From positions 2,976,001 through 3,040,000 of the forward strand of contig OZ244151.1 in assembly GCA_965216195.1 (NCBI GenBank): a stretch of 64,000 nucleotides of DNA, in the 5' to 3' direction. How positions within the stretch are numbered: the stretch's first letter is position 1; every line of letters starts with the position of its first letter. Of this stretch, positions 53,077 through 61,983 are shown piece by piece. A program made the position numbers and the translations under genes. This stretch comes from Aridibacter sp965216195. GTDB taxonomy: Bacteria > Acidobacteriota > Blastocatellia > Pyrinomonadales > Pyrinomonadaceae. The notes beneath the pieces are model-generated. The model did no database searches, had not been told where the DNA came from, and was given only the letters and a program-made list of their open reading frames with translations.

Positions 53077-53690
53077 GCGAAGACGTTTCTGAATACCGGA
53101 AGTTTTCTATTTTCTACTGATTTCTCTCGCTCGGTTTTAACCGGCAGCGGATTCCTCTCAACCTCAGTACCTTTAAACCCTGAATTCTCAAAAAGCAAAA
53201 ACATTTCATCCGAAAGAAATTTAACATCCGTCTGGACAAAAACCGTGCCCTCATCAGCAAGTCGGTCAGAGATCGTTTCAACAAGCTTGTCTCTGACCAT
53301 TCTTCGTTTCGCATGCCTTTTCTTAAACCATGGATCGGGAAACTGTATCGAAACAAATTCAAGAAGCTGATTAGGAAAATTCTTGAGCAAAAGGTCCAGA
53401 TCATAGGTCGCATTGCAGAATTCGTAATGAAGATTTCTCAAGTCACGGTCATCTCGAATTTCATTTGCCTCTATTACAAGCGGCTCGCGGATTTCGACGC
53501 CGAGAAAGTTCTGGGCCTTTTCATTTTCCGCCATTTCGAGCAAAAATCGACCCCGCCCGCACCCGATATCAAGATGCAAAGGATGCTCGGGATCGGAAAA
53601 GGTTTCAGCTAAATCAAGCGGCTTGATCGGCAATTCGCGAAAGTACTTCGCAAGGGGGTTTACGTGTTGGTGAACTCTGACTCTTGCCAT
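53067..53690 (-). CDS. trmB: tRNA (guanine-N7-)-methyltransferase
   Basis: 207 residues. The SAM-binding loop LDIGCGRGRFLLEMA (about 38-52) is followed by FLGVEIREPLV, and the TrmB hallmark IQFPDPWFKKRHAKRRM (about 118-134) is complete, with the catalytic and tRNA-contact residues. It makes m7G46 in tRNA. The C-terminal FTE motif is absent, but TEREKSV is close. It is four bases downstream of the rhomboid gene stop, so likely co-transcribed with it. Confidence 0.95.
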   Translation of the reverse strand: MARVRVHQHVNPLAKYFRELPIKPLDLAETFSDPEHPLHLDIGCGRGRFLLEMAENEKAQNFLGVEIREPLVIEANEIRDDRDLRNLHYEFCNATYDLDLLLKNFPNQLLEFVSIQFPDPWFKKRHAKRRMVRDKLVETISDRLADEGTVFVQTDVKFLSDEMFLLFENSGFKGTEVERNPLPVKTEREKSVENRKLPVFRNVFAKK

Positions 53691-53694
53691 CTGC

Positions 53695-54435
53695 CTACAA
53701 AATATTTGGAAAAGCGATTACCCCTGTTAAGAGCAATATCGTAAATACGGAGGTAAGAACAAAAATGCCGAGCGCAACAATGCCTAGGTTTTTTATAAGT
53801 CCGCTGGTTTCGCGGGGATCTTTTTGTAAATCGCTCGGTATTTGAAGAAAGCCGTAAATCGCTCCGACAAGCAAACCGCCAAGATGGGCGAAGTTATCTA
53901 CGTTTGGAATGATAAAAAGTCCAAAAAAAGCAATTAATCCGACGTTGAACAACATGTTCTTCAAAAACGCATCCGACAGGATTTTGCGACGTTTGTAACC
54001 ATAGACCGTAAGATAACCGAGAAAGCCTATTACTCCGCCCGAAGCTCCGACCGATGGTACATCTGGCCCTAACCAAAAACTCATCAAGCCTCCCCCGATT
54101 ACGGAAAGTAGAAATACGATCGCCAGATGCGCGCGATTCGAAAGAATCTCCACGAGTCTTCCTAAAACGTAGAGCGCGTAGCTGTTAAACGCGAGATGCA
54201 TTATTCCCCCGTGAAGCGATGCGCTTGTCAGAATTCTCCAGTACTGCCCATTCTGGAAAAGGGGTTTTACAAAACCCGCTAAGTCAACAGACTCTCTCAA
54301 GTTAGTCGCGACTTGTACAAACGAAACAATCACGATGCAGGAGATCAAGATAATCGAAAAATACGGTGTCAGCGGTTTCGGCTGCTCAGGCGCTTTCTGC
54401 CGTTCTTCGATCTCTTCTTCAGTTACGTATTCCAT
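53695..54435 (-). CDS. Rhomboid-family intramembrane serine protease
   Basis: 246 residues from ATG 54435, with GGAA 4 bases upstream; longer open starts would overlap fabG. Six or seven membrane segments. The catalytic Ser is in VGASGGVIGFLGYLTVYG (about 143-160), the His in NFAHLGGLLVGAIYG (about 200). HGGIMHLAFNSYALYVLGRLVE gives the conserved HxxxN turn. It cleaves transmembrane helices of unidentified substrates. Together with trmB it may form a short operon. The N-terminal cytosolic part (EEEIEERQKAPEQ) is disordered. Confidence 0.9.
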   Translation of the reverse strand: MEYVTEEEIEERQKAPEQPKPLTPYFSIILISCIVIVSFVQVATNLRESVDLAGFVKPLFQNGQYWRILTSASLHGGIMHLAFNSYALYVLGRLVEILSNRAHLAIVFLLSVIGGGLMSFWLGPDVPSVGASGGVIGFLGYLTVYGYKRRKILSDAFLKNMLFNVGLIAFFGLFIIPNVDNFAHLGGLLVGAIYGFLQIPSDLQKDPRETSGLIKNLGIVALGIFVLTSVFTILLLTGVIAFPNIL

Positions 54436-54505
54436 ATTTCCACAAATAAAAAGCAATTGATTCATTATAAACCAATTGCTCCATTCCTTCGTTTCTTCGG
54501 ACGAT

Positions 54506-55261
54506 TTATATCGCCAGACCACCATCGGCCTGGATTATCTGACCAGTAATATAGCGCGCTGAATTAGACAACATAAAGCAGGTGAGATCGGCAACCTCGT
54601 CCGTATTCCCAAGCCGTCCAAGCGGAATCTGCGCGAGAATTTTCTCTCGATAATCTTCGTTCATTTCGCTCGCCATGTCTGTTTCAACCAATCCCAAAGC
54701 AAGCGCATTTACCGTAATTTTCCTGCTCGCAACCTCCTTTGCAAGCGACTTAGTCAAACCATTTAATCCAGCTTTTGATGCTGAATAATTTGATTGACCG
54801 ATCATTCCGACCACTCCCGAAATCGAGGATATATTTAAGATCGAGCCACCAGTCTTATTTCGCATCATCGGACGAACGGCGGCTTTTGAAAAATTCCAGG
54901 CTCCTTTTAAATTGGTGTCGATTACCGCATCCCAATCTTCCTCTTTCATCCGCAAAATCAAATTGTCACGAGTAATGCCGGCATTGTTTACCAAAAAATC
55001 GATTCCATCGAACTCACCTTTGACGGTTTTTACAAATCCGGCTGCTGCATCCGTATCCGCAACATCACATGAATCGGCAAAACCCTTAACGCCAAACCCT
55101 TCAAGTTCGGCTTTTATTTTTTCCGCGGCTTCTACGCTTGAAGCATAGTTAAACGCTACGTTGCAGCCACGCCTTGCCAATTCGATCGCAATTGCCTTTC
55201 CGATACCGCGCGTCGCTCCGGTCACGATCGCCGATTTTCCTTCAAACTGTCTTTCGCTCAT
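54506..55261 (-). CDS. fabG: 3-oxoacyl-ACP reductase
   Basis: 251 residues, typical FabG. NADPH-binding TGATRGIGKAIAIEL (about 12-28); the catalytic Ser-Tyr-Lys is in NISSISGVVGMIGQSNYSASKAG (Ser about 142, Tyr 155, Lys 159). It catalyses the first reduction in fatty-acid elongation, in the cytoplasm. Here it is adjacent to a toxin-antitoxin pair rather than other fab genes. An SDR of different substrate is possible, but the end YITGQIIQADGGLAI is FabG-like. Confidence 0.9.
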   Translation of the reverse strand: MSERQFEGKSAIVTGATRGIGKAIAIELARRGCNVAFNYASSVEAAEKIKAELEGFGVKGFADSCDVADTDAAAGFVKTVKGEFDGIDFLVNNAGITRDNLILRMKEEDWDAVIDTNLKGAWNFSKAAVRPMMRNKTGGSILNISSISGVVGMIGQSNYSASKAGLNGLTKSLAKEVASRKITVNALALGLVETDMASEMNEDYREKILAQIPLGRLGNTDEVADLTCFMLSNSARYITGQIIQADGGLAI

Positions 55262-55264
55262 ATG

Positions 55265-55603
55265 CTAGATTCCAAAGAGGCTCCTTAAACGCTTTTCCGT
55301 TTCAGCAATATATCCGGATGATAAACTGCCCAGCTCGCTTTTGATAATCTCTTTCGAAACGGTCATCAATCTGTGAGTTCTCACCGCAGACGAAACTTTT
55401 AGACCTGTTAAAGCAAATTCCTCGTCTTCTGAATTCAAAATTAAATCGGTGCTTGATGGATTCTGCGGTACTCGACTAGTGATAAAAGCTAAAACAAGGT
55501 GATCATACGGTTTAATTTTATCGGTTAGGCACAGGGCGGGTCTTACCTTCTGGCTTGAGAGATCATCAAACGGAAACGGCACTAAAACGATTTTATATTT
55601 CAT
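55265..55603 (-). CDS. PemK/MazF-family toxin
   Basis: 112 residues. The start IVLVPFPFDDLSSQKVRPALCLTD is the conserved PemK/MazF beta-sheet segment with the basic RPAL catalytic motif, and VSSAVRTHRLMTVSKEII is the second. MazF proteins are ribosome-independent mRNA endonucleases. It overlaps its antitoxin gene by 11 bp and lies four bases from the fabG start region. Only the family-level call is secure; cleavage specificity is unknown. Confidence 0.82.
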   Translation of the reverse strand: MKYKIVLVPFPFDDLSSQKVRPALCLTDKIKPYDHLVLAFITSRVPQNPSSTDLILNSEDEEFALTGLKVSSAVRTHRLMTVSKEIIKSELGSLSSGYIAETEKRLRSLFGI

Positions 55604-55838
55604 TCGCTATCGGTTTTCCGTCATCCGGAGAATAAATATCTTCCTTTTCATCGTTTAAAAAATCGAACACCTCATTTTTCCGAGCTGATTCCAACCAAGT
55701 TGATTCGGAAATATCGCTCTCATCTTTAATTAAGACGATAACCCTCACCTTGTTTTCCGTGGTTTCCGGTAGATCTTCATCGAGAAGCAACTCACGTTTT
55801 CGTTTGATCGTTGCGGTTGTTTCAATTGCCGTTGTCAT
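55593..55838 (-). CDS. Antitoxin of the PemK/MazF pair
   Basis: 81 residues. It has a basic N-terminal region (TIKRKRELLLDEDLP) and an acidic C-terminal region (KNEVFDFLNDEKEDIYSPDDGK). That layout fits an antitoxin whose C-terminal part neutralises the toxin, but no standard AbrB or MazE fold is evident. It overlaps the toxin start by 11 bp and is upstream of it, the normal order. The pairing is supported by context more than by sequence. Confidence 0.68.
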   Translation of the reverse strand: MTTAIETTATIKRKRELLLDEDLPETTENKVRVIVLIKDESDISESTWLESARKNEVFDFLNDEKEDIYSPDDGKPIANEI

Positions 55839-55862
55839 AAAACCATTTTATCACGAGATTAA

Positions 55863-56582
55863 TCAGGCGTTTAAAACACTCCTCTGAATCTCGAAAAGCT
55901 CGCCGACTCCTTTTTCCGCCAGCTTCAACATTTCGTTCATTTGCTCGCGGTCAAAAGGCTCTTGCTCCGCGGTCCCTTGAATTTCAATGAACTTCCCCGT
56001 ACCTGTGCAGACGATATTCATATCTACTTCAGCGTTTGAATCTTCCTCATACTTAAGGTCGGAAATTGGAGTTCCCTCAACGATTCCTACGCTGACAGCC
56101 GCAACCTCACTCAACACAGGCGAACCACTCAAACGGCCTTTGCTTACCAGCTTCTTACACGCGAGATTCAACGCTACGTAGGCACCCGTAATCGACGCAC
56201 AACGCGTACCGCCATCTGCTTGAATCACATCGCAATCAAGAAACACTTGACGTTCGCCGAGCTTTTTTAGATCGACAACAGCACGCAGGCTTCGCCCGAT
56301 TAGGCGTTGGATTTCCATCGTTCTGCCCGAAGGATTTGGTCGCTCGCGTTTGATGCGTGTATGAGTCGCGCGGGGGAGCATTGCGTACTCGGCCGTAACC
56401 CAGCCTCGGCCTTTATTTCTCATCCAATGAGGAACCTTTTCTTCAACAGTCGCCATACACAAAACCTTTGTGCCGCCGACTTCGATCAAAGCTGATCCTT
56501 CCGCGTAAGGTGAAATGTTTGGAGTTATTTTTGTTTTTCGAATTTCGTCGATCTGACGATTATCTATTCTTGTGTAGCTCAT
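55863..56582 (-). CDS. rph: Ribonuclease PH
   Basis: 239 residues, standard size. The N-terminus YTRIDNRQIDEIRKTKITPN and the phosphate-binding SGRTMEIQRLIGRSLRAVVDLKKLGERQVFLDCDVIQADGGTRCASITGAYVAL are characteristic, as is the C-terminal EIQGTAEQEPFDREQMNEML. It trims the 3' end of tRNA with inorganic phosphate. It lies 21 bp downstream of murI and probably shares its transcript, an arrangement known in many bacteria. Confidence 0.96.
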   Translation of the reverse strand: MSYTRIDNRQIDEIRKTKITPNISPYAEGSALIEVGGTKVLCMATVEEKVPHWMRNKGRGWVTAEYAMLPRATHTRIKRERPNPSGRTMEIQRLIGRSLRAVVDLKKLGERQVFLDCDVIQADGGTRCASITGAYVALNLACKKLVSKGRLSGSPVLSEVAAVSVGIVEGTPISDLKYEEDSNAEVDMNIVCTGTGKFIEIQGTAEQEPFDREQMNEMLKLAEKGVGELFEIQRSVLNA

Positions 56583-56603
56583 ATTTTTAGCTCTCGGGGT
56601 CAG

Positions 56604-57494
56604 CTAATCTTCTGCCAGTCTATCTGCTCCATAAACTTCAATTGCTTCAAGTTTTGCGGGCTTTGCTCCCAAAAACCTTTCAGCCACATGGGCAAATCTT
56701 TCCGCTGCGTCGGTAACATAAAAATGATCTAGATCATCGCATAAATGGCGCTCTCGATTATATGCAATTTCAAGCGAGTTCGCTAAACCTTGTTTTTCGA
56801 GCAGGTCTGCCACCTCATCGGCGGTTGCTTCGCCGGAATCAATTAACGTTACCGACTCCCCAACCGTCTCCTGGATAACGTCTTTTAAAATCGGGTAATG
56901 CGTGCAGCCCAAAACGAGCGAATCGGGCGAAAACTCTATTACTTTACTTAGGTGCTTTTTAGCAATTGAATATGTCTCTTCTTCCTTCGTCCAACCCTCT
57001 TCGGCTAGCGGTACAAAAAGCGGACAGGGCGCTTGCAGAATCTCAGCAGCGGACGATGCGTTCCGTATCGAATCGGCATACGCATTGCTCGAAACTGTTG
57101 CCTCGGTAGCTATCACCGCAATCTTTGGAAACTTTTCATGACTCGTAATTTCGACAGCTTTCCTGGCTCCCGGTCCAATCACGCCGACGATTTCAATTCC
57201 AATTTTTTCTCTGATTTTGGGAAGCGCGAGGGCTGAGGCAGTGTTGCATGCTACGACGAGCAGCTTGATTCCACGTGATGCCAAAAACGATGAATTCTCG
57301 ATCGCATAGCGCTCAACGGTTTCTAAGGATTTTGTTCCGTATGGAACTCGGGCTGTATCTCCGAGATATATGAAGTGCTCATTTGGAAGCTTTTGATGAA
57401 GGGCTCTATAAACGGTTAAACCACCTACTCCGCTATCGAAAATTCCGATGGGTAGGTGCTTAACTGAGTCAGTATTTTTACCGTTCTCCTCCAT
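56604..57494 (-). CDS. murI: Glutamate racemase
   Basis: 296 residues, slightly long owing to a 15-residue N-terminal extension. The family's active-site motifs are complete: IGIFDSGVGGLTVYRAL (Asp and Ser), LVVACNTASALALP with the first catalytic Cys, and LVLGCTHYPILKDVI with the second. It supplies D-glutamate for peptidoglycan, cytoplasmic. rph is immediately downstream. The start is uncertain because no good ribosome site precedes the ATG. Confidence 0.96.
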   Translation of the reverse strand: MEENGKNTDSVKHLPIGIFDSGVGGLTVYRALHQKLPNEHFIYLGDTARVPYGTKSLETVERYAIENSSFLASRGIKLLVVACNTASALALPKIREKIGIEIVGVIGPGARKAVEITSHEKFPKIAVIATEATVSSNAYADSIRNASSAAEILQAPCPLFVPLAEEGWTKEEETYSIAKKHLSKVIEFSPDSLVLGCTHYPILKDVIQETVGESVTLIDSGEATADEVADLLEKQGLANSLEIAYNRERHLCDDLDHFYVTDAAERFAHVAERFLGAKPAKLEAIEVYGADRLAED

Positions 57495-57566
57495 TTAATG
57501 AAAGAGAAAGGATAGTTATAGTCTTATTAAAAGTCAAAAAAAGTGGTGTAAGTTGGTGCGGGATTT

Positions 57567-57833
57567 CTAGGCTAAGGCGACACTTTCCAAAAGATCTTTT
57601 TCGAAAAGCTTGGTAATTGCCATCGCGATTACCTTTTCGCTAACTCTCATTCCCAAATCTTTTTCCATTTCCTCGGCGATTTCGCTCGTGTCTCGACTGC
57701 CGTCACACTTTTCCCAGACGTAAGCGGAAGTAGGATTAAGGAGGATCGCTCTCTTGTTTGCGAGATCTTCGATAATTAATTCACCGGTTTCCTTTTTTAC
57801 TATCAGGTCTTCTTTTCTTGCTAAGGGCTTCAT
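57567..57833 (-). CDS. PqqD-like protein
   Basis: 88 residues with the PqqD/RRE winged-helix core: the strand LIIEDLANKRAILLNPTSAYVWEKCDG, followed by two helices (TSEIAEEMEKDLG; EKVIAMAITKLFEKDLL). Such domains bind leader peptides of ribosomal peptides for modification enzymes. However, there is no precursor gene, radical SAM enzyme or other partner in the vicinity, so it is probably a stand-alone domain with another function. Confidence 0.8.
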   Translation of the reverse strand: MKPLARKEDLIVKKETGELIIEDLANKRAILLNPTSAYVWEKCDGSRDTSEIAEEMEKDLGMRVSEKVIAMAITKLFEKDLLESVALA

Positions 57834-57916
57834 TTACAAATTCTCCGTTGTTTTGAAATCAAACAAATTCCGCTTACGTCTTTGCAACGCCTATGCCACA
57901 AGCATAAACATGCATT

Positions 57917-58026
57917 AAACCGTTCATTCGTAGAAAGTTACGGATCTCGGATCTTTGATTTTGATAGAAGGAAGTTTGAATGGGTTCGGTCAAACTGACC
58001 GATTCAGTAGCCGAAATGAACGGTTT
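57917..58026. repeat. Inverted-repeat cruciform at the 3' end of the HEAT-like gene
   Basis: AAACCGTTCATTCG (57917-57930) pairs with CGAAATGAACGGTTT (58012-58026) with one insertion, and an inner hairpin TCGGTC / GACCGA (57986-58002, loop AAACT) lies within. The right arm touches the stop codon of the HEAT-like gene. There is no T-run. Nothing else is seen in 57834-58025. Confidence 0.55.
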
Positions 58027-58544
58027 TATTTGCCTTCGTTTAGAAATCCTTTCTTTGTTGCATTGCGAATCCGCGCCTTAACGGATGCCGATTCCTCATG
58101 CATGGCAACGTCAATTAAATGCTCTGCTTCGTCGCGAAATTCTGGAAATCGGTCGGCGAGTTCGTAAAATCCGCCATAGGCCCAGGCTCTTACAAACTTG
58201 TTCTTATCCGCAAGACAATCCCTTAGAAACTCTTCTACCTGCTGGAGTTTTTGAAAAGGAATCGGGAGATACGGAATACATTGGAGAATGTGAAGTTTGG
58301 CTTCCCAGGTTACTAATTTGCTAACACTTTCGTAAACTGTTTGAATCGTTTTGGAGTTAAGTAAGTTCTTTGATTCGAGGTGCTTTTTTAGAAGCCAACT
58401 CGCTCCGGACTGCAGTTCTTTATCTTCCAAAAGTTCTATAACAATTGGGACAAACTCGGAAGTTTTACAATGTCGAGAATAGATATCTTCTATTTCACCA
58501 ACAGAATTCCCGTCCCACCTTGAGAGAGCATCCTTTAATTCCAT
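58026..58544 (-). CDS. HEAT-repeat-like helical protein
   Basis: 172 residues, all alpha. Pairs of helices at about residues 30-60 (VPIVIELLEDKELQSGASWLLKKHLE), 100-130 (LQQVEEFLRDCLADKNKFVRAWAYGGFYELA) and 140-165 (AEHLIDVAMHEESASVKARIRNATKKGF) look like HEAT/ARM repeats, with the typical VRAxAYxxLxxLA pattern. No signal peptide. A protein-protein interaction scaffold is inferred. It seems monocistronic. Confidence 0.7.
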   Translation of the reverse strand: MELKDALSRWDGNSVGEIEDIYSRHCKTSEFVPIVIELLEDKELQSGASWLLKKHLESKNLLNSKTIQTVYESVSKLVTWEAKLHILQCIPYLPIPFQKLQQVEEFLRDCLADKNKFVRAWAYGGFYELADRFPEFRDEAEHLIDVAMHEESASVKARIRNATKKGFLNEGK

Positions 58545-58576
58545 AAACCGTACGCAACATAATCGATAAATGAAAA

Positions 58577-58620
58577 TTGAGAATAGATAGTTTGTGAAAC
58601 TATCAAATTTCCATTCTCAA
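58577..58620 (-). terminator. Hairpin downstream of the M28 peptidase gene
   Basis: Nested dyads: inner GATAGTTT / AAACTATC with a 3-nt loop (58586-58604) and outer TTGAGAAT / ATTCTCAA (58577-58620). It follows the M28 stop by 16 bp on the minus strand, with TTTTCATTT afterwards. A termination role is likely but not certain. Confidence 0.6.
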
Positions 58621-58636
58621 CTTTCAAATATTTTGT

Positions 58637-60763
58637 TTACTCAGGCCGGGGAGCGTTTCTGAGTTTCAAGGCGCCTGATTTTACATTTGCATCAAGAAGT
58701 TTTACAACATCGTCCAAGGTAACCGTGCCGTAAAAGAATTTTCCAGCTGATAACGATTCGGCTCTGACAGCATTGAAGATGTCGTAGTAGCTGCGTTTCC
58801 CATCCACAAAATTAAATACTTCGCTCGCCATGATCGAATGCATTCCCGTTCGTATACGCCTCCGCTTACTAAAATACTCGTCTGAGGATTCTACGTTGGA
58901 AGGTATTTTGCGCGAGGCACTTCTTCCCTCTGTGCTTAAAGTCCATAAGGATGGCCTCCCGATTAAATCCTTGAGCATATTACTCAATGTGTCTTCCAAT
59001 CGTTCGCCTCGAAGCTCATTTTGCTTCTTGTAAAAATCGATTGCCTTGTCGGCTTTCAAATTTCCACCGGCGATTACGCGCATCGATTCAAGGGCACGCG
59101 CTTCGCGTTTAATTCCTTGTTGAACCAAGTTATACGCATCTGGAGCACCGTTAGGAATATGCCGTATGGCAACCTGCATATCATTTGCTAACCGCTTTTC
59201 ACCTTGCGCATATGTTTCTGCCGCCAAAACAGGCACATCTTCTGCCTCAGCGTACGCCAGATAAAGTGCCATTCCCGCAATGATAAAGTTGTTTCGCTGA
59301 AGCTGAGTCTGATCGAGATTGTCGAGGTCGTCGTCAGAAGAATGAATGTAGTAGTCATCCCAATTGACCATCGCGGCAGCCGGAACCCCAAATTTCCCTT
59401 CGACAAAAACGAGGTTGTCGGATGAACCAAAATATGGGACAAACTCCGCATTGTATGGTTCGCGGGTTCCGCGTGTTGCGATAATCGGCTGCGAAAACGG
59501 TCGCGGATATCCGCCCGAACGCCCGGCCTGAATGTAAGAGTTATTCGTTCTAATGACGAAGGTTCCGATGCTCTCAAAGAGTGCATCTAAATAGGACGTG
59601 CGCGAATGCGGGTTGAAAATGAGTTGCTGGCGCCGCCCGCCCATCGATTGTTTTGCACCGGTCATATCCTGGTGAAGATTCGCAAGCATCTTTTTTTCTT
59701 CACCCTGATTGTCACGCAGATATCGATACTCGGAGTAGATTTCGTCAGTCCACCAAAACCTAAGATCACGCTTAGGCGGCGGAATCTCTCCTTTCTTGAT
59801 TAGCTTATTAAATACGCGTGCGAGTTCGAGGATATTTCCAGACCCCGAGCCATCGTCATTAGCCGAACCCTGCTCTTCCTGTAGGTGAGCAGTGATAACA
59901 ATTTGCTGATCTTTATACTTTGTGCCCTTAATCCAACCCTCGACCATTCCCGTCCCGGTGCGTTTGTTTTCCGAACCGTAGTCAACATCGACCTTCGCCT
60001 TAACTTTAATTTTTCCGCCCTTTGTTCGTTTTCCAATCGCAAAAAAATCGTGTTCGCGGTTTGTCTGAAGAACACGCCTAAGAGTGTCGCCTTTTCGCGG
60101 AGATAAACTAAAAGCAAACGTGCCTTTCTTTCCGGGCGGCGGATTCGGGATTCTAGTCCATGGAAGCTGATCGGGAAAATCCAGCATGTTTTTGCCTTCA
60201 GAGGTCGTGTAAGCAATTACCCCAATAGCGCCGCGTTTGTAAACCGCATTTACAACGGCAAAAAACGGATTGCCTCTTGTGAGCACAATTTTACCCTTTA
60301 CATCCAAATTCTTAAGAGTTTCTTCGCTTGCGTTACCAACCCAAACGAGCTCGGTTTCGACGTCAGCATCGCGGCTGTTATCCGAAAGTAAGAGCGCGTG
60401 GTCTCCGATGTCGGCGAGTTTTAGTTGAAATGGCGAAGTAATCCAAAGTTCGGCTGATTTTGCAGTATAGTTTCGCGGCTTTCCATTTCGATCATTGTAG
60501 GGCTGCTTGATGATTTTTACGTCTTGAAGTCCGTGGCGTTTGGCTTGCTCGGCAACGTAATCCATCGCCTTAAAATACCCATCCATTCCCGAATTGCGAT
60601 GCCACTGTGTGAGAACGCGAATATGCTCAAACGCACGATCACCGGAGATTTCGTTCCGAAGCATCTGGATTTCATTGTCGGTTAAAAATGGAGTGGATTG
60701 ACTAAAAACCTGTGCGGTTAGAGAAACTAATACCGCGAAAGTCAGCAGAATTCTGATCTTCAT
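58637..60763 (-). CDS. Secreted M28-family peptidase with PA domain
   Basis: 708 residues. Signal peptide about 1-21 (ILLTFAVLVSLTAQVFSQ). A protease-associated (PA) domain lies at about 125-230 (NLDVKGKIVLTRGNPFFAVVNAVYKRGAIGVIAYTTSEG). The M28 catalytic domain (about 270-500) includes VITAHLQEEQGSANDDGSGSGNILELARV, which supplies the metal-ligand His and Asp, and later GSSDNLVF and YIHSSDDDLDN. The C-terminal 200 residues (ANDMQVAIRHI ... ) form a helical extension. It probably degrades extracellular peptides. It sits with a Kelch gene and an M14 carboxypeptidase on the same strand. Confidence 0.88.
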   Translation of the reverse strand: MKIRILLTFAVLVSLTAQVFSQSTPFLTDNEIQMLRNEISGDRAFEHIRVLTQWHRNSGMDGYFKAMDYVAEQAKRHGLQDVKIIKQPYNDRNGKPRNYTAKSAELWITSPFQLKLADIGDHALLLSDNSRDADVETELVWVGNASEETLKNLDVKGKIVLTRGNPFFAVVNAVYKRGAIGVIAYTTSEGKNMLDFPDQLPWTRIPNPPPGKKGTFAFSLSPRKGDTLRRVLQTNREHDFFAIGKRTKGGKIKVKAKVDVDYGSENKRTGTGMVEGWIKGTKYKDQQIVITAHLQEEQGSANDDGSGSGNILELARVFNKLIKKGEIPPPKRDLRFWWTDEIYSEYRYLRDNQGEEKKMLANLHQDMTGAKQSMGGRRQQLIFNPHSRTSYLDALFESIGTFVIRTNNSYIQAGRSGGYPRPFSQPIIATRGTREPYNAEFVPYFGSSDNLVFVEGKFGVPAAAMVNWDDYYIHSSDDDLDNLDQTQLQRNNFIIAGMALYLAYAEAEDVPVLAAETYAQGEKRLANDMQVAIRHIPNGAPDAYNLVQQGIKREARALESMRVIAGGNLKADKAIDFYKKQNELRGERLEDTLSNMLKDLIGRPSLWTLSTEGRSASRKIPSNVESSDEYFSKRRRIRTGMHSIMASEVFNFVDGKRSYYDIFNAVRAESLSAGKFFYGTVTLDDVVKLLDANVKSGALKLRNAPRPE

Positions 60764-60892
60764 AAATGCCTCTTTTAATCCTGGAATAGAGGCATTTTAG
60801 CATAAGTGTCAGTAGCCTGAGCGTTAGCGGGGGCACTGTCTTCAAATGTGCCCACCTTTACCATCGCATCTACACCAAGCTAAAAACACATT

Positions 60893-61948
60893 TTATCTGT
60901 TTCTATTTCCGAAAGCTCTTAACGACGCTCCAAGGACTCCTCGATTTTCATCAAGCCCGCCGATTGTAAACCAGTTGTTTCCGAGTTTAACCATTCCGCG
61001 ATGATCCATTGAAGCGATGGGTTTATCTTTAAGTGCAACCCATTTGTCTTTTCCGAAGTCCCAGGCAAAAACGTGTTTCGAAGCCTTAGCAGGTGTTCCG
61101 TTATAACCAATGCCGTTGTAGTTGTAAGCAGTTGAGGTTCCACCAATGAAGATCACCCGGTTTCTATCTTCGTCGCCGACTCCTCCCATTCGGTAATGCC
61201 CTTTACCGGGAAGCTGTGGAAGGCGGCGATAGGTAATCTTTGTATAATCGCTTGGATCGATCGTTCCCATCCAGCCTTCGTTTACGGTATCGAAAATTCG
61301 TTTCCCCTTATCGGTTTTTCCAACGATTGCAACCCCATCGGCGATCACAAATCGATTTCCAACGATCCCGCCCGCGTGTCCAAAAACGGGCGTTCCCGGG
61401 TACTCCGAGCCGCGCTTCCAACGGTTCTTCTTCGTATCGTATATCTGCACGACTTTGACGTTTCCATTATCGTGCCAACCGGAGAGGAGGTAGATATAGC
61501 GATTCCGTTAGGTGAATGTGACCATATCGTCAACGGGTGTAGGCATATCTTTCATGCGCTTGTATTTCTTTTTCTTCGGATCAAAACGAAAAACTTCAGC
61601 CGTCGATTTTTCGCTGCCGTCTTTTGCAACCGTGTAGCCGCCAAAAATATAAACTTTTCCGCGAACACCTTGAGCCGAAGCCGCAAGTCTTCCTTCCTTA
61701 ACCGGTAGATCGGGTAGTCTGCGCCAGGCCGGTTCGCCTTCCACAAACATAAACGCTTGCTTCGAGGTGTCTTTCCAGGTTTTGCCCTTTGTAAGTCCGG
61801 CGAATGAAAAGATGTGAGTTTTACCGTTGATCGAAACCTGAGCGACGGCATTATTTGCGTGAGGCACGGGAATTGAAGGAACATCCTGAGCGGGTGTCAG
61901 GCAAGAAAGTATTACTACTAGCAAGTATATTATCAGGTGCTTACGCAT
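60893..61948 (-). pseudogene. Secreted Kelch-repeat protein with an in-frame stop
   Basis: From ATG 61948 the protein opens with a signal peptide (HLIIYLLVVILSCLTPAQ) and runs through Kelch repeats such as GKVYIFGGYTVAKDGSEKST to VDDMVTFT, then a TAA at 61510-61508. The same frame continues without interruption (RNRYIYLLSGWHDNGNVKVV) into further Kelch units ending at 60893. The full product would be about 351 residues. A single substitution, for example TAC or TAT to TAA, explains it. It is a decayed gene, a sequencing error or, less likely, a read-through product. Kelch propellers bind partners or sugars. It lies 129 bp downstream of nothing obvious and 128 bp before the M28 gene. Confidence 0.82.
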
Positions 61949-61983
61949 AGCGTCGGCGTCGAAACGTTTGTTTCCCGATGATA

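Noticed and set aside
53695..54525. Longer rhomboid start at 54525
   Set aside because: It would overlap fabG and lacks a ribosome site; the ATG at 54435 has one.
60893..61450. Second Kelch half as an independent gene
   Set aside because: Its apparent start is an internal GTG in the same frame as the first half, with no signal peptide or ribosome site; one interrupted gene is more economical.
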